Shown here in pieces: positions 12,088 through 24,239 of a stretch of DNA of 64,000 bases (position 1 is its first letter; each line of letters starts with the position of its first letter). The notes under the pieces are model-generated. The model did no database searches, was not told where the DNA came from, and was given only the letters and a program-made list of their open reading frames with translations. Source of the stretch: Strongylocentrotus purpuratus (lineage: Eukaryota > Echinodermata > Echinoidea > Camarodonta > Strongylocentrotidae); contig NW_022145611.1 in the NCBI RefSeq assembly GCF_000002235.5, positions 11,372,342 to 11,436,341 of the forward strand. The letters run 5' to 3'. Made by a program: the position numbers and the translations under genes.

Positions 12088-12424
12088 ACATCTTGATGCA
12101 GCCTCTGACTACTTCATACCTTATGATTCTGCAACTATTCTTTCATTACTCTCATCTTTCTTCCTTAAATAATTGTTGTCAGAGAAACTGTGCCGTATGT
12201 GCAATATGCAGCTGTTCTTCATTTTACAAGTTGTTCTAAGTACAAGAGCGAAAGCATTTTCAAATATCAACTTCGGTGATCTTGCTCCAGCACAGCGAAA
12301 TATTTCCATTGACCATCATGCTTTTCTTGATTCGTAATTAACTGTGTGATCCTTTATTCTAATGATCTTCTTTTAATTCATCTTTTCTCTCTATATCTTT
12401 TAAAACTAGATTATTTTTACACAG
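12088..12424. other. Non-coding spacer
   Basis: A+T-rich sequence between the microsatellite and a possible terminal exon; nothing recognisable. It ends in a T-rich stretch and ACACAG. Confidence 0.5.
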
Positions 12425-12592
12425 GTAAATTTGGAATATAAAGGAGCAAGTAAAATACGACACGGCAGAGATTCCCTGATCGATTTGAAGGGAGGAAACA
12501 ATAGCATAAGCTTCGACAACGAATTCATATTTTTATTTTTATTTTCATTTTCGTCTCTTTACACTCCTATATCAGTGCTTATGTTCTATTGA
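12425..12592 (+). CDS. Possible terminal exon of MS4A-like gene (alternative 2)
   Basis: After the acceptor TTTTTACACAG there are 55 in-phase codons and a TGA. The first 34 codons (VNLEYKGASKIRHGRD...) are polar and coding-like, as expected for a cytosolic tail. The last 20 are hydrophobic and A+T-rich, which argues for caution. The implied intron of about 6 kb would be longer than the others in the gene. Confidence 0.3.
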   Translation, partial: VNLEYKGASKIRHGRDSLIDLKGGNNSISFDNEFIFLFLFSFSSLYTPISVLMFY

Positions 12593-12736
12593 CATCGGTT
12601 TACACATCGATTGTTACCTGTTTTTATCCACTACAATCTGTCTTACACTACCCGAACATTGACCAAATTATAATTCTTGAATGTATTGGTCAGTACGTTT
12701 CGCTCTCCAATGTAAAATTCTAATGTCAAATGCTCG

Positions 12737-12880
12737 TCCCCATCTCTCTCCCTCTCTGTCTCTGTCTATGTCGCTCTTTTCGTTTGTCTGTCTGTCTGCC
12801 TCTCTCTCTCTTTCTGCCCCTCTCCCCGTCTCTCTTTCTCTCTCTCTCTCTCCCTCTATTTTCCCTCTCTCTTTTCTCTA
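12737..12880. repeat. (TC)n-rich low-complexity tract
   Basis: Imperfect TCTC/TGTC/CCTC repeats give Ser/Leu-rich open frames in the region; these are not genes. Confidence 0.85.
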
Positions 12881-13022
12881 ATTTTTTTCTTTTCCTTATC
12901 CCATTAATATGGCATATGATGTCACTACCCTTTCCTCCTCCAATCCTTCACCCCGTCCTCTCTGACGTAAACATGTTCCTCTCGTTTGTGCCCGCCATTC
13001 ATTTCTCTCGCCCAATTTGTTT

Positions 13023-13037
13023 GTTGCCCATAGCAAC
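13023..13037. promoter_or_regulatory. RFX X-box-like palindrome
   Basis: GTTGCC, a 3-base spacer and AGCAAC match the X-box consensus GTNRCC-N(0-3)-RGYAAC with two symmetric half-sites. RFX factors bind such sites in promoters of ciliary genes in animals. The following 120 bp are richer in G+C than the surroundings and contain TGATGACGCAA. I cannot tie the site to a gene. Confidence 0.4.
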
Positions 13038-13189
13038 GGGAGCACGAGAGGAAAGTGTTGGAGAAGATGGAGAAAGAACGTGCCAAATCAATCCGCTATC
13101 ATCGAGTTTGAAGAGCGCCATCTCAGGCGGAGCTGATGACGCAAGGCAGTAAATATGCAGCATTTTGCCTTTTTCTGTCTGATTCCGCC

Positions 13190-13525
13190 GCAACAGAGAA
13201 ATTGATAATTTAATTCATTTCAAAGGTCATCTTGTAAATTAATCACTTTTCACAAATTTTATATGTAACAATGCGCCATTTTAAGGTTTCTACTCTTATT
13301 CAAAATAACAAGGCTGACAGATTCTACGGCGTCTGAGATTAAATAAGCTATATGTCTCTTAGAAGTCGTATTTGTTGTTGTTGTTGTAATTATGCAACAT
13401 TCCACGACTGGAAGTTTTGAGTTATGTTGCGGCTGACAGGAAATAATAAGCCTATTTATTTCAGAGGTTGTCTTAAGAGTATAGTACTTATCGAATTTTA
13501 TATTTAACATTGCACAATTTAACGT
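13190..13525. repeat. Diverged direct repeat of about 240 bp spacing
   Basis: The block at about 13190-13285 (TTTCAAAGG...TTTTATATGTAACAAT...TTAAGGTT) resembles the block at about 13430-13525 (TTTCAGAGG...TTTTATATTTAACATT...TTAACGTT). The similarity is visible but imperfect, which suggests an old tandem duplication. Confidence 0.45.
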
Positions 13526-14460
13526 TAAGTAATAATTTATTTAGTATCTGTTACTTCTATAAATGCTTGTAAAGCCTCTTTTTCAGTCATCAACCTTGAA
13601 TTTTCGTTTTTAAACCGACTTGCTAATGTGTTAATGATCGTCTAATTTGCAGGCTTGGGCCAAATTATAAGTTAGACTTTGTTGTTACGATTGGTAAATA
13701 TGTAACAAAAACGAAAAATGAAGACCAAATTCCGAAATGAATGGGGGGAAGGAATCATGTTGTGTGGTTAACAACTATTGCTTTCTTTAAGGAAATATTT
13801 TTTTCTTGTTAATTCCAGATGAAAGTACGCTTGTTTTTCACTTGTTTCAAATGTTGACTTTGTTGTTGCATTAATGGCTGCATTGTTCTAAGTTTAAATA
13901 TTTTCTGTATATGTTGTGTGTACATATAGATTTTACATTGACAGAGACAGTTTTTAGTGTTTACAAGAAATCTTAGTCACACTGGTATTGGTATTATGTG
14001 GCGATAACTCCGATGATACAAGACAAACAGTATTTATCTCTAATTAAAGACCAATAATATGAACTGACAGTATTTTTACCAGTAAAGTATACTTACACAA
14101 AAATGGTATTGTAAAACCATATAATGAGTTAGCCCCATTATGTGAGAGTTATTGTTCTAGTTCCCCTTGTATTCAAGATTTACTACTACTTATTGGCACA
14201 CAAGCCCCCCCCCCCCCCCCGGTGATGTGCTTCCCGCAATGTCGATAGTGTTCTGTGAATCAGTAACAGATCGGGTATACTTTTATAGGGTTATAGAATA
14301 TATTGTTGTGCTTTTGTAAACGTTTATGATATGAGAATCTATATGATTTGCAACGAAAATGACTGTAATGAATTATAATTTGTATAGTGCTTTGTGTAGA
14401 CTACAGTGTAGTGTGTGGTAAATTTACAAGATTTGGTGTGATGTTTTAAAACACCACATG
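13526..14460. other. Non-coding region before the duplicated block
   Basis: A+T-rich, no exon seen. It has a 16-base poly-C tract at 14205-14220. The segment that reappears after the N gap begins at 14461. Confidence 0.55.
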
Positions 14461-17400
14461 ATTTAAAAGAGGGTAAGGGGACCCCTTGGAATATTTTCAT
14501 GTTATCACCATGCCCTGGGCCATGTTGACATTATTAAGCGACATGCTTGCTTGGAAGTTAGATAATCAATCTCTATACACCTGTGCAATGCGCTGATCAA
14601 ATTATTTCAAGGGAGATACATCATCCCGAGTCAAGAGCTCTCCCGTAGACACAATAGGTTCGGATTGGGACTTTCGTTAAAATAATAATACCAATCATTA
14701 TAAAAATCTAAATTTAAATAAATCAACAAGTCATATTGTTACAGGTAACATTTGACCTATATACATGTAACAGTAAAGCATAACTTTAAAATACACGGTT
14801 TCAATAGATTAGGCCTAGACATAATCTGATTAGATAAAGATATTTATTATAATATACATTGAGCTTATTACATGTTTATTGTTTTCTCTTATGAGATGAA
14901 TTGTTGTCTTACGAAATTCGTATTTTTAATGTATTATTCATTTATTAATTCTTTCAGAACAAGGCAACAAAATGTTGTATTCGCTAATAAATTCTACTGT
15001 GAACAAAATACATTAAGCATGATTATCACAAAAATAAGGACAAATAATCATACTACACTACTACACTGTAGTAGTAAAGTTCAGTCCTATCCCGGTATAT
15101 TGACAGTATAGGGGAGTAATATACCCCAATGACTTCATTCCCTAGCAATAACTATTACAAGAGTCAAGTCATGATTATCACTTCTTATCCCGCATAGAGA
15201 GGAAGCGTCAGATAAAAGCGGAATGCTTTGAATAAAATAAGATAACATATCTTCCTGGGCACTGACATGTGCGAACTGCCCTACATTCCCATTGCAGTGA
15301 CGTCCGATGCACGAGCGGCGTCATTTCGATTGCGTCAATAATAATATTGCGCTGATCAAGTCTGTGAAGGGAATGAACCCATGCGCCAGCATTTCTAACT
15401 AATTCGAAGCAATGTTTGCACTGTTCATTCTACATTCATTACTTACTTAATGTCCCGTCACATAGTGCGTCAGAGACTACGCCAGTTGTTGACACAGTGC
15501 TACGTTAGCAAAATGACGCCTTGGATGCAACGGACAACAAAAAAAAAGGACACATATTTTGTATTATAAAACCTGTTTCAACTTTAGATATTTCCATCTA
15601 ATACTTAAAATGTCATGTTCATTTCCATTCAGTATTGAAAATATTGTTTTAACAGCACTTCAATATCGTGATTATTGTTCACGTGGAATTAGGAAGCTCT
15701 CTAAGTGGGGGAAGATTACAGAATATTTTGCATTTATTCAACACATTTTAAAGGTATCCTGAAGATTTGAATCTTATTCAAGATATATCGTAAATACATG
15801 TTTACTCAGAAGTGTCAAGACGACCAAAGAAAATGTCAGAATGTTGCGCCGGAGGCCCGGAACAACAACGTTCGTATGAATAATTCTCATTTTCCTCAGC
15901 TCGGTAAAAAGGAGAATAAATAGCCATATCTTTTATGAATCACTCTCAAATCTAAATGTAAAGGAACAACGGGTCTGTGTTTGATACTTTCGCAACATCA
16001 CAACCTGTATCTTAATAACAGTTTTGATGATAAGATTTTGTAGATTTTGTATCTTCTGACCTTGTGTTAGGCTTGTTATTATATTTTCTTTGATATAAGA
16101 CAGTGGGAAAGGTTAAGTTATAATCATGTATTGTTTGTTAACCTAGTGTGTTTTTATCGATTGGAATATCCTGTGTATTAGTGACTAATCAATACGGCAA
16201 TATGAAGTTCATATGATAAAGAGAAAGGTAACTAGGTAATCTTTCAAACGGAGGCAGGCATAAAATGTAAATAGAGTGTACACCACTAAAAATATGCAGT
16301 AACTGCTCCGTGCATCTCAGTGCAAAGATGTATCATAAAGTGACTAATGTAGATTTGTTGCCGTGTGCTGTATGTATATTTGCCGCTTGGAAAAATAATG
16401 CAATAAAATGTCATAGCGAATAAGCCTGAAATATCGGAAGACGGGGCTCTCTTTTTGTGGATCAATTTGACGTTGATTAGCGTAAGTGAAACTCAGAAGA
16501 CTTGGTATTATTCTCCAGCAGACGCGGCGGCGCGCTTTGATCTTTCGCCGTATTACATGCGGATTGACAAAGAGGGCGTAATGAAGAAATATGGATTCAA
16601 TTGTCTCTCTCTCTTTTACCTCGCTTTACCTGAATGATTTTCTCAAGCACACTCATCTTTAGGATGGCTCGCATCTCATCCAGTTCCCTGTATTCTCTAT
16701 CTCTTTCTTCATTATGCCCCTCACCCCCCCCCCCCCCCTCCTCCACTCTCTATATCTGCTCTGCTGTCCTCTGATCTCTCTTTCCTCTCGCTGCGCTTTA
16801 CAATACTTTCAGCGATGATGATCTCTCAAAGGGGCACATCCTCTCAACATTATATTTTCAATCCTCTAGCTCTCATTTTTTCCCCCTTATGAAGTATACT
16901 GACATAAATACATTTCTATAGAGGTTTGTGTACCCTTTTATGTTTGTCTATGGGACATCCACACAGCCCCCCTTAGTTTTTCTCCCCCCAGCCCTCCCCG
17001 TTTAATTCTCATAATCTCCTACTACAGTTGTAGCATCTTATGCGATTACATTGTACCTTAACATTTTCTAAGGGAGGGGGGGGGGGGGAGATTTTAATGT
17101 AAGGGGGAGGGGGTAAGAGGAAATAGGAATCGAGGGGAAGAAGAGAAAAACAATCATGGCAATAGAGGTAACATTGATTAAAGAGAGAGATGATTAATGA
17201 GGCAAGGTGTGTCTTGATAAGTAAGAGATAGTTGGAAGCACTGGAAAAGTTAATGAGGTGTGGAAACGAGGCTGAAACAGGGACAGAGGGAGAGAGAGAG
17301 AGAGAGCAAGGGAGAGATGGAGTTGAAGAACGAGAATGAATATAGCTGAAGAAAGAGAATGTGATGAGAAAGAGGTTATAGAGTGCCAAGAAAAGGAGTG

Positions 17401-20400
17401 AAAGAAAAGTAAGGATCGAGAAGTGCATATATTATAAGGTATATAGGACGAGATATAGGACGAGATAGCATAAGAACACGAAGAAGAGAATCGAAAATGC
17501 TCAGGGAATAAGATGTCGTCATCATAAAGTAGGACATTTTAATGGACTTAAAGAGGGCGGACAAAATTTTAAATAAGAAAAGGTGCAAATCGAGTGTTTG
17601 ATGTGTGTTTCATGAATGTGTATACAATCATGTTCATAATTATGTTTCATTTGGCTAGATAATTAAGTGGAAGACGAAATATATGACATGATTAAGGGGG
17701 GGGGGGTAGAATAAAAAATATCTGGAAACCCTTTCCCTTGGTAAAACCAGGGTATAATATTTCCATGCATATAGCTGGCATTTCCATATTAGTTCATTTC
17801 AAAAGACTTGGATGAAAGAAACATAACAATTACTTAGGCTCTCGATTCAAAGAAAAATGACGATTAGTTGTTTAAATCCTTTACTTTAAAACAACAGATC
17901 TTTTGTTTACCAACCGGCTTCCAATTCATCATCATATCTATTAGAATGACAAATCGAATGCAACATGCTGACCGCCAACTATCCAGTTTCAATTTGAGAG
18001 ATTTACCGGACTTTGAGCGTCAGCAATCGCCTCTTCAATCGAGGTCTATTTTATTCCCAGCTAATTTTCACGCTTCCCCTCCTGCAGCTGCAAGCTCTAT
18101 AGCAGAAATAAAGGCTCATCCTTTTGTCCTTGCGTTAAAAAAGAAAGAGGGGAAATAGAAAAGAAAAGGGGAAAAATAAAGCCCCCCACACGCGATCTTA
18201 TAACCCCATTGCGAGTAATAGCCCTATGCGCTATAGCTATAGTCCTACGTCATCGGCACGCGACGCTAAAATGGTAATCATTTTGCTTTGTCTTCTAACG
18301 TACCCGTAAATGAACTAGCCGAACAAAAACGATACAATTTATTCAATCTCAGACTCTATTTCATGCGATTGAGGGCGGCCAATATCATTTGCAAAATGCG
18401 GTTTATGGTGGTGGCTAGCGAGTCGTGAAATTTTGTGGGATGTATTTTGGTTACACTTGACGTAACCTTGAGTTTGAATAAATAAAATTGACATTGTCTG
18501 ATAGAGTGCGAGTTAGTATTCTATTCGAGCTGAGAAATAGCGAGAGATGAATTGTGGCATATCGTTGATTTCTTTCAGATTTCATTATGTAAAGAGCTGA
18601 TTGCTCATTGACACATGTAACAGAATCTGATAGGCTATTTTCTTCATCTTTTACTCAAATGTTCTTCATCTCTTTAAGCATGTTTACCTCTCTACCGCTC
18701 TCCATCTCTCCCCCCCCCCCCCTAGGGACTTACATCAAGTGTACTTTTTTGTCCTCCTTTTAGTCCTCAAGTATATGTGACTGTAGTAATTTATCCAGGG
18801 TTGTAAATGTTTACCCTTTGATGAATCTTAATTGCCTCAATTTCATCTCAATCTCAGTACATATACATGTTCCAACAAATTAAATATATCATCTTCGTTA
18901 TAATCATGATTCATAGTCATTAATATCATCATCATCACTGTCAGTGTCATTCTGATTTATTTGTGTTGTTGCCACCACCACCACCACCACCACCACATAG
19001 TGTCATCAACATCACCACCAACATCACCACTACCACGACCAACACCACCTCCAACTTGACAAACCGCCACCATCATCATCATCACCCAAACCCCACCTCT
19101 ACACAAACATCCTCATCATGGTATATGCATCAACCTCTACCAGGACATCCACCTGTACAACAACCTTTCAATTCAACAGCCAGCTCTTCCACCACTATAC
19201 ATCAAATCAAATGAAACAGCGTCGAAGTCATGTACTTATCATACAATCAGAAATAGTGTGCTCTTTTATTATCAGTATCGTACATGTATAGTAATGATAC
19301 GATGGATTTCACACAGAGATCTATAGACAAGAGGAAATCATCTCTGCCTACCTCAGTCCCAAATGCGACTGACATAAACAAATGACCAACTTAGGGGGTA
19401 AGGAAAAAGATATTTCTCAAAAAGGGGGAAAAACAAAGACAATACATCACACAATGTGACAATATCTTTATATATTACTTCTCATTTGAAAAAAAAGAAA
19501 GAAAAGAAAACTACTATACAAACATAGTATGCAGTTAAAACTATAAACTAAAACAAAAACATCTTTGTACCACTATGATTCAAACGTAATACAGCACAGG
19601 CGATGATGACGATACTTTTGTTAAAAGTTTAACGTCACTTCTTCAAGTGAACCAAAACATATAACACATCGACAAAGTCTTCTTTTTCTGTTAAAAGAAG
19701 CCTCCATGAAATTGAGACTCAGCTTGCTATGATTTACATGTTATGCGGTATGCTTCTGGAAAATTAAAGCAACAACTTTGTCAACCAATAATCATCTGGT
19801 TTTCTTCTATTTGTAAAAACTTTTTTATTCAAATGAGAAAAAGCAGCATAAAAAAAATTGTTTGAGTTTAAACTGTTTTGGTTATTCAAATAAGTAACAG
19901 AAATAAATTATTATAAAAAAAGTAATAATTAACAATGGCCACAAAACTGGCACTCTTTTTGCTTCTTGAACTAGCATTTTTTTTTTTAAATTAAAGCGAC
20001 CAAGAGAGGATGCATAATTACTTTATCAGGAAGAAAAGACCTGAATCTAAATTTGATTTTGATAAGGATAAAATACCCTGAATCTAAAGCTGACAAGAAC
20101 AGACTTATCACTAAAAGTATATCTACAAGAGATTTGGCAATTCAAAATAAAAATGTGTGCAAACAATTTTTCTTGGAAAATAAATATCTGACATTTACGT
20201 TGGAAAAGGAATTTCCTTTTTTATTGATGTCATAGCTGTTTTTTGGCATCTATACTTGGCAGTTTGTCTACTAACATACTCTAAGTACACAACATTTATT
20301 AAAAAAAATGTTTATGAGATGTCTTCAAAAATTTATCATTGATTGCTTATTCCTAATGAAACAAAACTGTCACCTATTTTTAGTGAGTTTCTATTTTTTT

Positions 20401-22150
20401 TTTAAAACCCATCAGAAATAAATATTAAAAGGATTTATATGAGACCAAATGAAACCTATTAATGATCAGCTGCGGATTTGAATTAAATGGAAATAAAGAC
20501 ATTGACCCTAGCTGGGTTTCATTCATCCTTAGGATAGCCATTATGATTTGATCAGCAATTTAGGCATTAAATCGTAAATAATATATCTTGTGACTTGTTC
20601 TGTGTCTGTGTTGCTATCTATTTAAAGTCATGTAGCCCCATCCTATCACTACGCAAACAATGAATATCCTGGAACTATCTGCAAACGAGAAGAGAGAAAG
20701 AATGAGATACGATGATAACGCACTCGATGAAAAACAGTCAGGTACAAGACATTTTAAAATCATCACAATGTGTATCTTATAGCAGTTGCATTATTGTCAA
20801 TTCTGACTTCCATTTCTTTCTTTTTGAATCTTCAAAATCCTATTTACATCTGACATAATATTTTTTGGCACTTTCCTCACGTTGCTAAAAAAAAATGAAA
20901 TAAAACTAACATGACACCATTATTACACATATCGACTTGACACCAACAATACAAATCATTATAACTGTTAAAATCTTCATGTAAATAAACACATTCTGTT
21001 GAAATTAATACATAAACAGAGCTTATTATCTTTCTCAAAAAACATTTGTCTAGTGATTTACAGTCGATAACCAAGCCATTATTTACAATTATATCAGTGA
21101 ACTATAGACAGATTAAATCATCATCACCATCCCTCGTTTCAGTCTCAATATTTGATATTGAAATATACCCACGCAACAAAAAAGGTACATGTATAAAGTG
21201 GGCTTACATATAAATTGGGTTGATAAAAAAGGGTCAAACAGAATCAAGATGACATTGTTTTTAAGAGCTTCTCATATGTAGTATTCACACAAGTAGCCCA
21301 ACCCTTGGGTGTAGCAGCATTTGGCACTCGTGAGTAGTTACATATATTTGGCCTGAATCTTTTTTGCTCTCCAAAAGCATTCCTTCTTTAATATCGGAGA
21401 GAGAGTAGTGTGCAATTTGATAACGCTACAGAGGGGACCTATAATTGGTAATGGCAATACTTGAAGTGGCTTCAATCGAAGGCCTGACTAAAACTGTGTT
21501 TTTATCACAAGAATTGTGACATTTTGTTTTGTTTGTCTGTTTTGTTACTTCTGAAGTATGCCTATTTGGAAGTAAGGCCAATTACTAAAGTCAGGGAAAA
21601 GATAACAATGTTAAAACAGAAAAGCCACAACCCTCGAACAACAATCAATTTAATCTATTAAAAAAGAGAACATCCCGCTTATTTTGCAGTAAAACTCCTT
21701 TTACACACGGGGATGATAAAAATTGGCAAAGATTTTGACAGAGAGTAAAACTGTCTTTCCTCTGCAGCAAAATATTCATGTTTAAAAGACAGTGAAAGAC
21801 AACATTTTTACAAAAATGAAATTATTTTTCAGAAATCAGCCATACATCCTGACGATCTGTTTTCCAATACTGTGTTGTCCAAGCAAACGGGAGGTTTTCG
21901 ACTCGAGAAAACAAATTCATAATACTACACTGAGTTCTCCTAGTGAATGAAATTCACTAATCAAAAGAATGTTTAATACTTTCAACTGTTATTATCCAAA
22001 AATGTGATAACATCGTTCGATCATATCCAGCTTATCTTTGACTGAAAGAAATACTGACTTGAATCACAATGTACTTGTGAGCAAATCAAAATGATTAATT
22101 AGTACAAAACTTTTGTAGGTTAAGCTTGGAATGGTGAAATCATAGATAAG
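14461..22150. other. Long non-coding stretch, no gene seen
   Basis: A+T-rich sequence with poly-C and poly-G tracts (near 16726-16738, 17076-17088 and 18711-18722), a (CAC/CAT)n array and scattered hairpins. A G+C-richer island at about 16480-16600 has a coding-like frame (SADAAARFDLSPYYMR) and TCF-like CTTTGAT, but no gene structure I can complete around it. The short open frames elsewhere show no recognisable domain. Confidence 0.5.
18973..19094. repeat. (CAC)n/(CAT)n microsatellite region
   Basis: CCACCA repeats pass into ACCACC/ATCATC repeats, giving a His/Thr/Pro-rich open frame. The same array is present at 58530-58651 in the duplicate. Confidence 0.85.
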
Positions 22151-22163
22151 ATGAATAAATGCA

Positions 22164-22209
22164 GAGAGAGAAAGAGAAAGAGAAAGAAAGATAGAGATAT
22201 AGATAGATA

Positions 22210-22255
<46 letters not shown>
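22164..22255. repeat. (GA)n/(GATA)n microsatellite
   Basis: GAGA, GAAA and GATA repeats. In the second copy (about 61721-61813) the GATA and GA blocks have different lengths, as expected for a slippage-prone sequence or a consensus error. Confidence 0.9.
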
Positions 22256-22257
<2 letters not shown>

Positions 22258-23994
22258 TGTCACCACATTAGAGCAAAAAACAAAATATTAGATATTTGGC
22301 AAATAAAGAACAAAATAAGTTTTCAATCTGGCTCTCTCTCCTTCTTTCTCCTGCTACTGAAGTTGAACGAGGGAGAGTTTCAGAGGTCCTGAGACAAAAG
22401 ACTTGCTACCATACTTCTTTATCAAACAATCAATCCAATAATACTGATCCAAACACTTACTACAACAAATGCATGTCTTGAATATAAATTTGGATTAACC
22501 GACAGAATACCCTTTTTGCAAGAGGATTTCCGCAACATTCATGGCATACCACAATTTCGTCTTTTTAAAATCGTTTGTGATGGTAGGCAGAAAGTTGTAA
22601 TTGATGTGCCAAAATACGAAACCTACCAAAGGATATTGATGTGATAAGTTAAATTGTATATCCCTGATCATATTATTTGCCTCTTTATTGAGAAATAAGT
22701 TAAATCTACTAATTGATTTCATTCTCCCATGTACAATGAATTAAAACACATAAATACTGTGATTCATGATATTAACATTTTATAAATTATATTTATTTGA
22801 ACTTAAAAATCTTTAAAAATCATTATTGGCACATATATAAATACAAGTTGTGAATTATTGAGTCGTTGATTAGGCCCATTTGGCTTGATCATATAAAATA
22901 TAAGAATTATAACAAGCATTACTTCAAAATCTTCACACGGGTTATGTAATATGACCCAAAATGTATGCACTCATTTATTCTTTCTCATGCATGCTAGATA
23001 TCTGTTTCTATACTAGCTCAGTGTATTAATACCGCTCCCCCCCCCCCTCCTCAACTCAGATTGCGACAGAGCAGAACTGAATTGACATAAAGGAACAGAC
23101 ATCAACACATTGGGGATACCATGCATACGGATCACTCCCAACACCACAATCAGGTAAATGAAGGAAATCTCTTGCCGATATCTCCTTTAATTCTGTGGAA
23201 TGACTAAGAAATGAAGAACAAACGATTCTTGCGGAGATCCCTGATCCGGTCCTTAGCACAGGGAGTGACTGCCTGCCTCATGTCTCTGTTGGATGGATGG
23301 CAGAAGTCAAGCTTTTGTCCACTTCCTGCATCTCCGGCTTCTGCAGAACCCTCAGGAATCGAGTCTGATGAAGTTACCCGGACTCGCAGAATGGTTGGAC
23401 ACACGATCATTATCATGCTGGTGATATCCCTCAAGCTATCTTATATGCATGTTGAAAGCATTTGGAAATCCATTAATCCAGACTTGTCCAAACTTGCAAA
23501 TCAACAAAACAAACTTTTTGAAAATGTAGTTGATTCTCATTCAAATTGTAGGAAATGGTCTTTAATACTTCGGTTATTACAGATCATATTGGATCTCTCT
23601 TTGGCCACTTAGGAAATATGTCATTGACTTGGCATAGTTAGTACATGGGATGATCCAATACATAGGGTGTATTGGTGCTTCAGCAACCACGGATCATCTT
23701 AGGGTTCAACTTCCATGCGTTATTCTTTGATAAAATCAGCCTCTTGTCTGTATGTTTGGCCTCGTCCTACCATCTCCCAACAGGTCGAGGTCCCGTCCTC
23801 TAGGCAAGTCAGTCTTTACCCTCAAAACGTCAAAGTCAAATCATCCTTTGTAATGTTAATTGACAATTATTGTTGGGATTGACCTATCAATGATTCCAGG
23901 ATCTCTCTTTCCGACTGCTGCACCCACCGCTTCCTCACGCACGGAGGCCAAACATCTATTTCGAGTCCATCTCCCTCCAGAAAAGGGCCAAACG
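22256..23994 (-). other. Probable 3' UTR and flank of the nuclear receptor gene
   Basis: Directly downstream (on the minus strand) of the receptor stop codon at 23995. 23050-23450 is richer in G+C and has open frames on both strands (76 and 133 codons) without a recognisable domain. A possible poly(A) signal AATAAA (minus strand) lies at 22974-22979, which would give a 3' UTR of about 1 kb. The end of the transcript cannot be fixed from sequence alone. Confidence 0.35.
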
Positions 23995-24239
23995 TTAAAC
24001 GTTGAAGATCTCTGAGATGAGGGGGAAGAGGCTCTCAAACTGGGAATCGGGAAGCTTCATGGACATGAGGTCGTCGACGTGGTGCGTGACCAGGTCTCGT
24101 ACATCGGTCAGCTTCATGATGAGCTTGGCGAAGAAGACCTTGTCTTCGGGATGGTTGATTTTGGTCAGGGTCTGGAGCGTCTCTACCATCGGCCTCTGGA
24201 TCTGCTCCACGTCTTCTCGACTCACAATCTCCGGCCGAT
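23995..24239 (-). CDS. Nuclear receptor exon 4: end of ligand-binding domain with AF-2
   Basis: Acceptor CCCTTAG at 24240-24246, then RPEIVSRED to SLFPLISEIFNV and TAA at 23995-23997. It encodes LBD helices of about H8 to H12. LISEIF fits the AF-2 consensus (two hydrophobics, any residue, Glu, two hydrophobics), so coactivator-dependent activation is expected. A second copy with the same splice site lies at 63552-63796. Confidence 0.9.

Noticed and set aside
11721..12239. 172-codon Leu/Pro-rich frame and the opposing Arg-rich frame
   Set aside because: Both are translations of the (CTA)n/(TCC)n microsatellite, with no splice context or domain.
15057..15075. 19-bp near-perfect palindrome (ACTACTACA, C, TGTAGTAGT)
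   Set aside because: Isolated short hairpin in simple sequence; no terminator or RNA gene context.
17868..18158. 96-codon frame, also at 57425-57715
   Set aside because: No domain and no supporting splice structure. Perfect conservation between copies is uninformative because the whole block is duplicated.
23211..23612. 133-codon plus-strand frame opposite a 76-codon minus-strand frame
   Set aside because: Neither has a recognisable domain; the position suits the 3' UTR of the receptor. Repeated at 62768-63169 only because of the duplication.
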